Source of the DNA: Rhizobium sp. CB3090 | Lineage (GTDB): Bacteria; Pseudomonadota; Alphaproteobacteria; Rhizobiales; Rhizobiaceae | Length of the DNA: 64,000 bases | Reading direction: 5' to 3' | Assembly: GCF_029714285.1 (NCBI RefSeq) | Contig: NZ_CP121664.1 | Location: 434,001-498,000, forward strand | Shown: positions 18,987 through 28,987 of the stretch, one piece after another | Position numbering within the stretch: the first letter of the stretch is position 1 | Layout of the letters: each line of letters opens with the position of its first letter | The notes under the pieces: generated by a model | Database searches by the model: none | Seen by the model: the letters and a program-made list of their open reading frames with translations, nothing else | Told to the model about the DNA's origin: nothing | Program-made: the position numbers and the translations under genes

Positions 18987-19200
18987 GAGGCAATCCATAC
19001 AAGCGCCTTTTCATACCTCCTATAGCTGTTGGTAGCAGGTCGCACCGACTCTACCCCTCCACGCGATCAATGCCGCGCTCCAGTCGGACGGTGCGGGAAG
19101 CAGCCAGACGCTTGATCAGGCTTCGAACGAAAGCCGTTGCGTGGGCGCGTCCCGCCATCTGGACGCGCCCGCGCCGCTTCGTGAGCTGCACGTTCACAAA

Positions 19201-20667
19201 TTACGCTGCAATATCGACGCTTCTGGCAGAATGCGAACGAACGGCCCTACGATCGGAAAGTCTAAATTGGTTGACCAAATCAGTGAGGTGTCTCGACTTC
19301 GCTCGGAGTTCGGACGCAGCACCTGTTGTTTCTTCAACCATTGCCGCGTTCTGTTGTGTGACTTGATCCATTTGCACTATGGCGGCATTCACGTCAGTAA
19401 GGCCGCTAGCCTGCTCTTGTGCTGAGGCGGATATTGCCCCTATCAGTCTATCGATCTCGTTGACCTTGCTTACAATAATCCCCAGCGTCCGGCTCGTATT
19501 TTCCACAAGCTCAACCCCTTGCTGCACCTGCTCTGAACTCGTGGCGATAAGTCCCCGGATTTCCTTGGCGGCTTCAGCCGAGCGCTGCGCCAGAGCACGC
19601 ACTTCGGACGCGACGACTGCGAAGCCCTTGCCCGCATCGCCAGCACGCGCGGCCTCGACGCCCGCATTCAGCGCAAGCAGATTGGTCTGGAAGGCTATTT
19701 CATCGATGACCCCAACGATCTGGTTGATTTGCCTGGAACTTTTGGCGATTTCACTCATCGCTTGTTCCGCTTGGTTCATGATCTCGCCTGAGCGATTGAC
19801 ATCGGCTTTGGCGCCGGATGCCACTTGAGTCGCCCGTTTGGCATCCTCGGAAGTGCGTTGCACGGTGGTTGTGATTTCCTCGATGACCGCGGCGGTCCTT
19901 TCAAGCGAATTTGCTTGCCGTTCCGTGCGATGGGAAAGGTCGTCGGATGCTGTCGCAATCTCGTCGGTGCCAGTGCGAATGGCCTCCGCTGTCGCACTGA
20001 TATGAAGCATTGCATCCAACAAAGCTTCAGTTGCGCCGTTGAAGTTGTGCTTAGCGGCCTCGCTCTTTCCAGGAAACGCCGCCTCAATTCGGTAGGTAAG
20101 GTCTCCGTTTGCAAGGGAAGTGAGCGCTTCGCTGAGCTTGGTCATGGAGACCCGGTCAGCTTCTGCTTCACTTTCTTTGAGCCGGCGATCGAAGTCGGCG
20201 CGCTCTTTTTCAGCGGTAGCCGAGATTTCTGCAAAAAAGTGATACATCGCAACCGATACATCAATGAAGATCGAGTTCAAAAGACTGCGAATGAGCTCTC
20301 GACGTTTAGCGGCCGTTCTCCACTTAGCGCCGTCGACAAGGGTGATCACCAATTCCGCCGCATAGCTGGCGTAGCCCGGCGAAAGATAGACCGAGTATTC
20401 CACCATCTGAGCAATGTTGCTGGCAATCTCGGCCTGTTCGGCAAAATATGCCTCCGAAAAATCGCCTGTAGAGATCCGATTGAACTTGCGTAGCTCTTGT
20501 TGATAAAGCGCCTCCGGAAGCTCTTTGAAATCCGGGTTGACCGTACGGTAAGCGCAACTCAGCACATGACGCAGGTTTTTTTGAACGAGGTCTCTGACCT
20601 CCTTTCCAAGCTGTTTTTGCGCCTCACTCCACGGCTTGATCTGCTCTTCAATTTTTTTCATTTTCAT
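19201..20667 (-). CDS. Soluble chemoreceptor with globin-like N-terminus
   Basis: A 488-residue cytoplasmic receptor with no membrane helix. Residues 1-155 are helical and resemble the sensor-globin domain of globin-coupled receptors, especially the [11 protein letters not shown] segment aligned with the helix after the haem-binding histidine. Where that histidine would be expected I read V/E/Y, so haem binding is doubtful. A short HAMP-like piece ([19 protein letters not shown]) precedes the signalling hairpin with tip [20 protein letters not shown]. Unlike the two transmembrane receptors here, it has no WEEF tail and ends SVDIAA. It converges with the GGDEF gene. Soluble globin-type receptors in rhizobia are thought to report energy or oxygen state; here that is inference. 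Confidence 0.88.
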   Translation of the reverse strand: MKMKKIEEQIKPWSEAQKQLGKEVRDLVQKNLRHVLSCAYRTVNPDFKELPEALYQQELRKFNRISTGDFSEAYFAEQAEIASNIAQMVEYSVYLSPGYASYAAELVITLVDGAKWRTAAKRRELIRSLLNSIFIDVSVAMYHFFAEISATAEKERADFDRRLKESEAEADRVSMTKLSEALTSLANGDLTYRIEAAFPGKSEAAKHNFNGATEALLDAMLHISATAEAIRTGTDEIATASDDLSHRTERQANSLERTAAVIEEITTTVQRTSEDAKRATQVASGAKADVNRSGEIMNQAEQAMSEIAKSSRQINQIVGVIDEIAFQTNLLALNAGVEAARAGDAGKGFAVVASEVRALAQRSAEAAKEIRGLIATSSEQVQQGVELVENTSRTLGIIVSKVNEIDRLIGAISASAQEQASGLTDVNAAIVQMDQVTQQNAAMVEETTGAASELRAKSRHLTDLVNQFRLSDRRAVRSHSARSVDIAA

Positions 20668-21441
20668 CTCGTTAAGTTGGATCTGAGGCGAGCTTTGCTC
20701 TGCCTGAGAAAGAAATCCCGATCGCTGTCTCGGTTTTTGACGATTAGAATAGCCAGAGAAGATCTGTTAGGATAAACAATCGGCTACCAACGGCACGTTC
20801 GACGAAATTGCTTGCGCAATCCGGATGAAGCGGCGCGGAGCGGACAGAATTTTCGGCTACGCCGCCAAGCCCCTCCGTCCGCTGAGTGCGGCAATCAAAT
20901 GAGTTGAAGAAAACAAAAGCGTCTGTGTGCGCTGGATATTGCTCCGCGCGTGCGCCAGGCAACGATTTGAGCCGCGGACGTCAATCCGACAAACTTCGAT
21001 GAAGAGACGAACCGCGTGACGCCCAACGCAAAAGGTTTGCCGAGTTCTGCCGCAATGGAGCATTCCGTCCTGATGTTCTGCAGCCCGCTTACCGCGTCTG
21101 ATCGTGCGTCGCGCTTCAGGCGTCGCAAGTCAACAAATGCTTGAGGTTCCAAGCGCCTCGCGCCTGTTTGCGATCTTATCTTCGAATTCCGCTTGGGAGC
21201 AGAGCGAACCGACCCCAGAAAGACGCATGCAAGCATAATCGCCTTCGTCGTGAACTCCAAAACCAGCTTCCGATCTCGATCGCTGGCCGATGTGCACTTT
21301 ACCGGTTATCCGGTTTATGGGGCCGCCAGCCGCTTAGCGCAGCTAAGATTGGCACTCAGAAAATTTTCCAAAGGAAATCAATAGCTCGTTCACCGTCTGG
21401 GTGTTTCCACAGCACTTTCTGAACGTTGATTGAGCACGCCA
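20668..21441. other. Intergenic region, no supported gene
   Basis: About 770 bases between the divergent soluble receptor and TadG-like genes. Short open frames are present but none is convincing. Promoters for both flanking genes should lie here; I saw no clear operator. Confidence 0.35.
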
Positions 21442-22704
21442 ATGACCTTCCTGATGATTTTGCTGCGGATATACCGGGACCTTTATTCTAACATCCAGCG
21501 CCTTGCCGCGGACATACACGGAAACTTCGCCGTTCTAACAGCCTTGATCGCCGTCGTCCTTGTGGGAGCAGCAGGAGGAGCTATCGATTTGGGACGAGCA
21601 TTGAATGTCCGCGCCGACTTGCAGGAATCATTGGATGCAGCTGTCCTGGCGGCAGCAAGGGAGCCGCAAGCACAAAGGCTTGCCGAAGCACAGACGTTTT
21701 TCCGGGCTGGCGTATCATCGCTTGGCGAATATGCGCCGACGGCTACGTTCGTGATCGGTGCGGATGGGACGGTCTCCGGAGAGGCTACGGCGTCCCTTAA
21801 GACGTCGCTACTGGCAGTCTTGAACTTCGATCAACTGCCTGTATCTGTCCAGTCCGCGGCTGTCGGTTCAGCCGGAAACCCGGCGACTGACGGCACACCT
21901 TGCATCCTCCTCTTGAACGGGGATCAGAATGCCCTCTACGTCAATTCCGGAGCTGGAATTCACAAGACCGATTGTGAAATTCATGTTCACTCGACGGCCT
22001 CACCGTCCGCTACTTTTACCGACGGCGGCAACGGACTGCAGGTGGCAAGAATTTGCATCAAAGGACCACAAGTCGCTTACAACAATCAACTCAATCCCAA
22101 AGTCGAGCGAGGCTGCAATGTCTCGCCGGACACGCTCGGGAGCGCCATGCCTTCCGTCAGTAGCCTGGGTTGCGATTCTCAAATGGGCGGCCATCTGCCT
22201 GACAACAAGATCGTGCACAAGCTGTCGCCGGGCATCTATTGCAATGGATTGAGTGCGAACGGATCGCCCACGATCGAATTCTCGCCCGGCCTTTATATCA
22301 TCAAGAGTGGGGATTGGTTCTTCAATTCAGGCACGACACTCATTGGCACCGACGTTACGCTCTATTTTGCAGACACGTCCAGCATGCATTTCAACGGCAA
22401 TGTGAACATCGATCTGTCGGCACCAAGGGCAGGCACTTACAAGGATATCCTCATCTTCGAACAGCATGGCCTCGCCAAAACCGACTGGCTGTTCGATGGG
22501 AACCAGAACGCCACCCTCAACGGAATAATCTATCTCCCAAGCCGCAACATTCATTTCAATTCGACGTTTGCCATGAATAATGACCGTGCCGCTATCGTCC
22601 TGGATAAGATGAGTCTCGATGGAACCAACTGGGATATAAAGCCCCTCAATGGCGCCGGTGGGACGCAGACCAGCGTCGCCCGTGGATTGAGGCTGACGCG
22701 TTGA
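21442..22704 (+). CDS. TadG/TadE-like pilus assembly protein (orphan)
   Basis: A 420-residue protein with a single N-terminal membrane segment (about 30-52) preceded by HGNFAVLTAL, the form seen in TadE/TadG-type minor pseudopilins. The segment IDLGRALNVRADLQESLDAAVLAAA right after the helix is typical of TadG. The long exported C-terminal part has six or more cysteines (for example TPCIL, TDCEI, ARICIK, RGCNV), which could form disulfides. No other tad or flp genes are in the window, so it either serves a pilus encoded elsewhere or is an island orphan. I prefer the ATG at 21442 over the TTG at 21430. It is probably surface or secretion related; specific role unknown. Confidence 0.82.
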   Translation: MTFLMILLRIYRDLYSNIQRLAADIHGNFAVLTALIAVVLVGAAGGAIDLGRALNVRADLQESLDAAVLAAAREPQAQRLAEAQTFFRAGVSSLGEYAPTATFVIGADGTVSGEATASLKTSLLAVLNFDQLPVSVQSAAVGSAGNPATDGTPCILLLNGDQNALYVNSGAGIHKTDCEIHVHSTASPSATFTDGGNGLQVARICIKGPQVAYNNQLNPKVERGCNVSPDTLGSAMPSVSSLGCDSQMGGHLPDNKIVHKLSPGIYCNGLSANGSPTIEFSPGLYIIKSGDWFFNSGTTLIGTDVTLYFADTSSMHFNGNVNIDLSAPRAGTYKDILIFEQHGLAKTDWLFDGNQNATLNGIIYLPSRNIHFNSTFAMNNDRAAIVLDKMSLDGTNWDIKPLNGAGGTQTSVARGLRLTR

Positions 22705-22916
22705 TTTCGTCGATCGCCGGTCCACCAGATCGAGAGGAGCGTCTGGCGCTGCTTGGATCGACACCCATGACCAATGAAGGAACCGCTGCCGCTGCCCGCT
22801 CGCGTTCGAGCGAAACGATATATGCGAACGTTGACGGCGACGATTGCCCAGGAATCAAGGCAGATTGACGTGAAGCCCGACGATATTTTGGCCCAAGACC
22901 AGAAACACCGAACGTC

Positions 22917-23627
22917 GTGCTATCGCCCGCCGTCGCCACGGCTCCGGCCGACTGCAATTGTCAATGTGATATGCGCCGAGGCCATGCGCACGAACACGTA
23001 GGCGTCGCAGATCACCCGGAAACGATCGCTTTTTTGAGCGAGGTTGAAACCGTCGTGAGCGCCGCGACTGAAGGGGACTTTCGGTTACGAATGACGACAG
23101 ATCACGTTCATCCTAACTTCTGTCGCGTCGCTATGCTTTTCAACGCCATGCTATCCTCGACGGACAAAAACATCGCTCAATATTGCCAAGCCGTGAGCGC
23201 GTTGGCCGCCGGAGACCTGATCATAGTGATACGCGGTGAACACCGGGGGGCCTTTAAGCGCCTCCAAAAAAACTTCAACCTCGCCATGGCGACGATGCGA
23301 GCGGTGCTCGGTCGACAAGGCATATATCTGTTTGCCGAAACCGCTGGCAAATTCTCCGGTGCGATTGCCCGATTTCGGGCTCGCCGCGTGCTATACAGGA
23401 CGAGCGGTGTCGAGGAGTTCAAGCCCGTCATTTCGCCGGCGCGAGTGCTCCGACTGAGGCTCGCGCGAGCCTTGGGGATCGAAATACCCACGAGTCAGAT
23501 CGACACCAATCCGACGGCGCCGAACTCCCTGCTTACACCGCTGCCATGCAGGGTGCCCGGCAGTTCAGCTGGTTGTCCAATCGGTCTGAACGACATTGGT
23601 GCTAATCTGCGAGACGCCGTGGTCTGA
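22917..23627 (+). pseudogene. Decayed chemoreceptor lacking its signalling hairpin
   Basis: An open frame whose middle clearly aligns to the double-HAMP linker of the two transmembrane receptors here: VETVVSAATEGDFRLRM matches RTVVAAAVAGDFSQRI, and SALAAGDL...AFKRLQKNFNLAMATMRAVLG matches SLAEGDL...AFGELQQNVNTTMTNLRSVIG. Directly after this, AETAGKFSGAIARFRA matches the extreme C-terminal LAEEASNLARLIARFK. About 270 residues carrying the methylation helices and the CheA/CheW-binding tip are absent, as are the sensor and membrane helices. It cannot signal in the usual way. It could still encode a HAMP-only peptide, but I treat it as a remnant of internal deletion. Confidence 0.75.
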
Positions 23628-23697
23628 AGTCTCGCAATAGCCGGCTCCTGGATCCGGTTGATCGATTCTTGCAGTGGGCCCTGCGTTGTGCCGTTCC

Positions 23698-25821
23698 TCA
23701 TGCGGCGCGATTTTCCAGGCTTAGTTTACTGGAAATCTCGTCGGCCGACATTGGCTTGCCGAGGAGATAGCCCTGGAACTGATCGCAGCCAGTTTCCCGC
23801 AATAATTCTGCCTGTTGTATGTTTTCGACCCCTTCGGCTGTTACGGGAATATCGAGGGCTGATGCAAGGGCAACCGTCGCGCGGAGAACGTCAACGCCTC
23901 TGGGGTTTTCCCCGAGTCCCGACACCAGAGAGCGGTCGATCTTCATGCGGTCGAAGCCGAACAACCGCAACGCACCGATGCTGGCAAAACCGCAACCGAA
24001 ATCATCGAGTGCAAATTTAATGCCGACGTGTCGGAGTTGGTCTATCGACCGGCGCGCTTGTTCCGGATTGGAGATCAACACACCTTCCGTGATCTCAAGA
24101 CTCAGGCGTTTCGCATCGAAACCGGCCTCTTCAAGAACCGCAATCACCTGGCCGGCAAAGTCCGGATTACACAGCTGGACCGGCGACACATTGACCGACA
24201 GGGACAGGTTCGACCAGTTCTGAGCGTGAACGATAGAAGTTCGCAACATGTGGATACCGAGAGCATCGATGAGACCTGACTTCTCGGCGAGCGGAATGAA
24301 GATCTCCGGACTGATGTTCCCAGCCGGGCTGCGCCAGCGGGCCAGGGCTTCAACCCCGATGATCGCCTCTGTCGATGCGCAAACGAGCGGTTGGAAAACC
24401 GGCTCGATTGCGCCGCCGTCTATGGCTTTTCGCAACTCATCTTCCAGGTCAGCGATGCGCTGGCGTTCTCGGTCGAGCTCCAGCTCGTATACGATCGCCT
24501 GCCCCTTGCCATTCTCCTTGGCACGGTAAAGAGCCATGTCCGCTCTGCGAAGCAGCTCCAGCGGCGGTATGCTTCCCGTTTGGGGGGCGACTCCAATGCT
24601 CGCGCCCACTTCGATCGTCCGCCCATTGATTCTGAACGGCTCGATGAAAATTGCCAGGATCGAGGACTGAATTGCGTGGCGGCCAACCGACCCGACATGC
24701 ACCAGCGCAAACTCGTCACCACCCAGCCGCGCAACAGCCCGGATTTCCGGATGACAATCTCGCAGGGCGGTAGCGACAATTCGGATCAGCTCGTCTCCGA
24801 CGGCGTGTCCCCAAGCATCGTTGACGGCCTTGAATCTATCGAGATCGATCAGGTAAAGCGACGCCGAGGCCGCGCCATCAGATTGCTCAAGTTCTTTGAG
24901 CAGCCCGTGTCTGTTGAGAAGGCCGCTCAAACTATCATGATCTGCCTCAAAACGCGCTGTTTCCGCCGACCGTCGAAGACGCTTCGCCTCGGCGGCGCCG
25001 GCGAGAAGGACGGCCGCCAAGAAGAGCGCAAGGATGCCGCCTGCTGCAATAACATCAGGATAAACTTTTCTAAAGAGAGCATCTCCCGGAGCCCTGCTCG
25101 GCCAGACGAAATAGGCGATCTCGGCGCCGTCCATATCCTTGACGGGTGCACTCAAAAGCCCCGGTTCTGGCATTGCCTGAAGCCGTAGGCCGTCCAGTTC
25201 GTGCTCGTCTGCCAATGCGTCGAGCATCTCCGGCCTGAGCTCCTTGTAGAAGCTCAGAGTGCTAAGCTTGGGAAGCGTCGAACTTATTTCTGACGGTTGG
25301 ATCGCCTGCGAGGAGACCAATGAGACGCCGTCCTTAGTCTTGAAAAAATTGACCAGTGGGCGTTGCCCTGGCTTTGCCGCGGCCTCGACCTGGCGTCTAA
25401 AACCATAACCGAAATATGTGTCCGGTTGGAACGATTGTCCTTTGAGATAAGCGGACACGATGCTGCCATCTGGAGCGGACACGACGACGCCATCATACAC
25501 CGGAGTGTCCTTGCTCGTCTTTCCCCACATCTTGTAGGCGAACTCGGCGGCTGCATGCGACCCGATCGCTGCATAGGCATCGTTCGAGAGAGCGTTGTTG
25601 GCCGTCGTCCCTTCTAAATGCTCCGAAAGCTCTGCGACGACCGTACGGGTCAGATGGTTGGCTCGTGCGTCGTCTAGTTCGGTTGCCGAGTGAGTCATCG
25701 TTGCAACGACGCGCGTGACGAGGCCGGTAAGGATAAGAGCGACGGCCACGAACGAGATCGTCACAGCGATGACGGAGTAGGTCTGGACTGAAACGTGTTT
25801 TGCGGTGACGTTGATCGACAT
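23698..25821 (-). CDS. Membrane GGDEF-EAL protein with CHASE4-like sensor
   Basis: A 707-residue bifunctional cyclic-di-GMP protein. Helices at about 16-38 and 255-277 enclose a periplasmic sensor of about 215 residues that resembles CHASE4 (HLTRTVVAELSEHLEG, AAAEFAYKMWG, FGYGF). The GGDEF domain has an intact LGGDEF loop near 360-365. The EAL domain follows with VEALARW, the DDFGCGFAS segment and AEGVEN, all needed for phosphodiesterase activity. Both domains look active, so the net output depends on the sensor. It is monocistronic and convergent with the decayed receptor. The signal sensed is unknown. Confidence 0.93.
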   Translation of the reverse strand: MSINVTAKHVSVQTYSVIAVTISFVAVALILTGLVTRVVATMTHSATELDDARANHLTRTVVAELSEHLEGTTANNALSNDAYAAIGSHAAAEFAYKMWGKTSKDTPVYDGVVVSAPDGSIVSAYLKGQSFQPDTYFGYGFRRQVEAAAKPGQRPLVNFFKTKDGVSLVSSQAIQPSEISSTLPKLSTLSFYKELRPEMLDALADEHELDGLRLQAMPEPGLLSAPVKDMDGAEIAYFVWPSRAPGDALFRKVYPDVIAAGGILALFLAAVLLAGAAEAKRLRRSAETARFEADHDSLSGLLNRHGLLKELEQSDGAASASLYLIDLDRFKAVNDAWGHAVGDELIRIVATALRDCHPEIRAVARLGGDEFALVHVGSVGRHAIQSSILAIFIEPFRINGRTIEVGASIGVAPQTGSIPPLELLRRADMALYRAKENGKGQAIVYELELDRERQRIADLEDELRKAIDGGAIEPVFQPLVCASTEAIIGVEALARWRSPAGNISPEIFIPLAEKSGLIDALGIHMLRTSIVHAQNWSNLSLSVNVSPVQLCNPDFAGQVIAVLEEAGFDAKRLSLEITEGVLISNPEQARRSIDQLRHVGIKFALDDFGCGFASIGALRLFGFDRMKIDRSLVSGLGENPRGVDVLRATVALASALDIPVTAEGVENIQQAELLRETGCDQFQGYLLGKPMSADEISSKLSLENRAA

Positions 25822-26329
25822 GAAGAGTTCCAGAATTGCAATGGATATCGGCCGGCGTCGACCTCGTGGTATCGATGCGATCGCGAGGTCGACCAGTGCT
25901 CTCAGTCCTGGCTTGAGGATAAACCGTTCGATTCATTCGAATGGCAGAGGTCATCCCGGCTGCATGACGCAGCAGATAATTGTCTCGGTGACCGACGCTC
26001 ACTCACGCCGATAGTCGGTGAAGTATCCGAGCACTGCCGCAGTTATTCAGCCGTAAAGTTAACAATAACTGACCTCTTCTACCTGATCCGCTTATGATTG
26101 CGCCAAACGCATATTTCTTCCGAAAACGGATATCGGGTCGGTGTTATTGCTTCTAGTCCACACCCTTCTCAGTGGATTTCCCGCTGTTCCGATAGCCGTC
26201 ATCCGCAAGAAACGCCGATAAACGCACACATAATCATAGCAAAACGCCAATACACGGATTCGTTAACCTTCACCCCGTTTAAATAGGCACTTGAATCGAA
26301 GTAATCGTGCAACCGCCGAAAGACGCTCC
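25822..26329. other. Intergenic region, no supported gene
   Basis: About 500 bases, AT-richer toward the right end, upstream of both the GGDEF-EAL gene (leftward) and the small-protein remnant (rightward). I saw no gene and no clear operator. Confidence 0.35.
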
Positions 26330-26518
26330 ATGACCCAGATCATACCTTTCCCTTACTGCGAAGCGTCGCCGCGCAATGAAGACCACCTCATTGCTCTGGA
26401 GGAAACAGCCCGCGATGCCGCTATTCGGGAGGTTTTGACGCGAACGAAAGACAAATGCTGAGCACGGCGGATTATATGGAATCGCTCTTCGCCGAGTTGC
26501 TGACGCTCAGGGATTAAT
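26330..26518 (+). pseudogene. Frameshifted relative of the 73-residue small protein
   Basis: The ATG at 26330 begins MTQIIPFPYCE and runs 43 codons to a TGA at 26459-26461. The rest of the homology continues in another frame as MLSTADYMESLFAELLTLRD, ending at TAA 26516-26518. Joined, the two parts align over their whole length with the intact protein at 17061 (IREVLTRTK against IGEVLARAR; DYMESLFAELLTLR against NNMEALNAQLLTLR). The shift falls in the AAAGACAAATGC stretch. It may be a true pseudogene, a sequencing error, or recoding. A chemoreceptor begins 277 bases downstream. Confidence 0.65.
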
Positions 26519-26795
26519 ACTGTCTCGCGCGCCGTTTCAAAAACCTGAAGTCGGAACGCCACAGATCGCGTCCGTCCGCAATCCGTAGCCCTTCGCAAAG
26601 CGTCCGCACAAAGTCGGTTTCGCATGTTCAACGCAGAAACCGATCTTATTCGCTGCTGTAGACAGTTTGCGTCCCCACCAAGCTCAATCGCAAACGCGTC
26701 CGATTGCGTCCAAGATGATCGAATGATGTCGATCCCAGTTTCGAACAGGCTGCAGGGCCATGAAGCGTTCCCGGTTGCTCCATAGGATATAAGTC

Positions 26796-28820
26796 ATGAC
26801 TACAAGCACGTTTTGGCGCATCAGCACAAAGTTGACGCTGCTTTCCGCCGTCGGAGTTTTTCTGGTGGTGATTATGCTTCTCACAAACTGGCTCGGCGGT
26901 CGGTTTGCCGATGAACGCGCTCATGATCAAATGGATCAATCAGTTATCGCCCGCGATTTGGTCGACGCCAAAGCCTCCTTGCGCGGCATGCAAGTCGGAG
27001 TGCGTGACATCCGGCTTGCTGGCTCTGCGGAGGAAATAAGCAAAGCCAACGATTATGTCGCCGCACGCCACCAGTCCACGATCAAATACCTGGACGAGGC
27101 CAGGCTCCGCCTGAAATTGCAGGTCAACAAGGACCGGGTCTCGAAAGTCATCGCCTTGGCCGACACATACTTCGCGACGGTCTCCGAGATGAAGGACATC
27201 GTAGCCGCAGAACTGCAGAGTAGCGGTGAGGATCCGACTCTTGAGGTCAAAGAGAGGGTAGTCCAGGCGAAACTCTTGAGCATTGCAGGCGAAGTGGGCA
27301 GCTTGCTGGATGAAGGCGTGGACACAGCGAAAACGATGGCCGCGAAGGCCGAAGAAGACGCGACTGCCGCATCTGATCTGGCACTTGAGCTCAATCTTGG
27401 TGTGGGCTTGTTCACGGTCATGACGCTAATTGCGGCTGCTGTGTTCGGCTCCCGCTCGATCGCGTCGCCCATCGCCCGGATCACTGACAGCATGAGCACT
27501 CTCGCCCAGGGGAATCTTGACGTGAATATTCCCTTCGCCGAGCGTCGCGACGAGATCGGGTCGATGGCGCGTGCGGTCGAGGTCTTCAAGGAGAATGGGG
27601 TCAAGGTCCGGGCGATGAACGCTCAGGAGGCTGCATTGCAAGCCAAGAGCGCCGACTTGCAATTGAGCATTGGCGAAGTAGTCACGGCCGCGGTTGCCGG
27701 CGACTTTACCCGACGCATCACGAAACGATATGATGATGCCGACCTCGATCGTTTTGCTGTGAGCGTCAATGAGCTTGTCGCCTCCATCGATCGTGGTATT
27801 GCCGAGACACAGAGGGTTGTTTCGGCACTCGCCGAGGGCGATTTGATGCAAACCATGCAGGGCGAGTTCCAGGGCGCCTTTGGTGCGCTGAAGAGCAACG
27901 TCAACATGACTATGTCAAACCTGCGTTCAGTTCTCGACGAGGTGCGATCAGCAATCGATACCATCAACGGAGGAGCCGGCGAGATGCGCTCTGCCTCTAG
28001 CGATCTATCGAAACGCACAGAGCAGCAGGCGGCCGCGCTCGAGGAAACTTCCTCGGCACTCGAAGAGATCACCGTGGCGGTTAAGAGCTCGACCGATCGT
28101 GCGCTCGAAGCCAGTCGCATGGTCGTGGAAGCGCGCCTTAGCACCGAACAATCGAGCGCGGTCGTAAAGGACGCAGTGGCAGCCATGGGGCGGATCGAGC
28201 AGGCGTCAGGCGAAATCAGTCAGATCATCAACGTCATCGATGAAATCGCGTTCCAGACCAATCTGCTCGCCCTGAACGCCGGCGTTGAGGCAGCCCGCGC
28301 CGGTGATGCGGGGAAAGGTTTCGCCGTCGTTGCCCAGGAAGTCCGTGAACTGGCCCAGCGCTCCGCGAATGCAGCCAAGGACATCAAGGGCCTCATTAAT
28401 CGCTCCAGCGACGAGGTCGGCGCCGGTGTGAAGTTGGTGACGGCGACGGGCGATGCTCTTGGCCAGATCCAAGGCCATGTCGTTAAGATCGACGAGCATG
28501 TGCACTCGATCGCGACGGCTGCGAGAGAACAATCGACAGGCCTGAATGAGGTCAGCACCGCCGTCAACGAAATGGATCATGTGACGCAGCAAAACGCAGC
28601 GATGGTCGAAGAATCGACGGCAGCGACCAGCCGGCTGGCTGACGAAGCTTCAAGGCTCGCGGGCCTGATTTCTCGTTTCAAATTCGACGGCTCCAGTCCC
28701 GCGCCGCGCGCCGTACGCCACGACAGCAGGCCCGTCGCATCGCCAGCTCGGGCACTCGGTCGCAAGGTTGCAGGAGCGCTCGGTGGGCGCGCGGCTGCCA
28801 GCGAATGGGAGGAGTTCTGA
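26796..28820 (+). CDS. Methyl-accepting chemotaxis protein with WEEF tether, second copy
   Basis: A 674-residue transmembrane receptor closely related to the one at 14887 in the cytoplasmic half. Helices are at about 12-32 and 190-212, with a different periplasmic sensor of about 155 residues (segments such as [20 protein letters not shown]), so it probably sees another ligand. Double HAMP, methylation helices and the tip [20 protein letters not shown] are intact. The tail is SEWEEF, again fitting CheR/CheB recruitment. The near-identical signalling halves of the two receptors suggest recent duplication or gene conversion with sensor divergence. A strong hairpin terminator follows. Confidence 0.95.
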   Translation: MTTSTFWRISTKLTLLSAVGVFLVVIMLLTNWLGGRFADERAHDQMDQSVIARDLVDAKASLRGMQVGVRDIRLAGSAEEISKANDYVAARHQSTIKYLDEARLRLKLQVNKDRVSKVIALADTYFATVSEMKDIVAAELQSSGEDPTLEVKERVVQAKLLSIAGEVGSLLDEGVDTAKTMAAKAEEDATAASDLALELNLGVGLFTVMTLIAAAVFGSRSIASPIARITDSMSTLAQGNLDVNIPFAERRDEIGSMARAVEVFKENGVKVRAMNAQEAALQAKSADLQLSIGEVVTAAVAGDFTRRITKRYDDADLDRFAVSVNELVASIDRGIAETQRVVSALAEGDLMQTMQGEFQGAFGALKSNVNMTMSNLRSVLDEVRSAIDTINGGAGEMRSASSDLSKRTEQQAAALEETSSALEEITVAVKSSTDRALEASRMVVEARLSTEQSSAVVKDAVAAMGRIEQASGEISQIINVIDEIAFQTNLLALNAGVEAARAGDAGKGFAVVAQEVRELAQRSANAAKDIKGLINRSSDEVGAGVKLVTATGDALGQIQGHVVKIDEHVHSIATAAREQSTGLNEVSTAVNEMDHVTQQNAAMVEESTAATSRLADEASRLAGLISRFKFDGSSPAPRAVRHDSRPVASPARALGRKVAGALGGRAAASEWEEF

Positions 28821-28914
28821 TCGAGACTGAACATCGCTTCGACTGCCGCGGCCGATGCTGAGAGGACATTGAACGCTTCGAAGTGACTTCTCTATGACAC
28901 CAGCGCGATACTCA

Positions 28915-28952
28915 ACCCCGTCGGTGGCGCCACACGACGGGGTAAAACTTTT
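28915..28952. terminator. Hairpin terminator between convergent genes
   Basis: ACCCCGTCG at 28915-28923 pairs with CGACGGGGT at 28935-28943, and the palindrome GTGGCGCCAC between them extends the stem with one bulged A. It is followed by AAAACTTTT and then TCTT. The stem and T tract fit a Rho-independent terminator for the chemoreceptor; the A run on the other side lets it also serve the convergent flavin-reductase-like transcript. Confidence 0.75.
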
Positions 28953-28987
28953 CTTGCGGCCGGCAGTGCAACCGGCTTTGAATTACT

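Noticed and set aside
17745..18998. 417-codon reverse open frame opposite the TPR-GGDEF gene
   Set aside because: Shadow of a gene with GGEEF and I-site motifs; no recognisable product.
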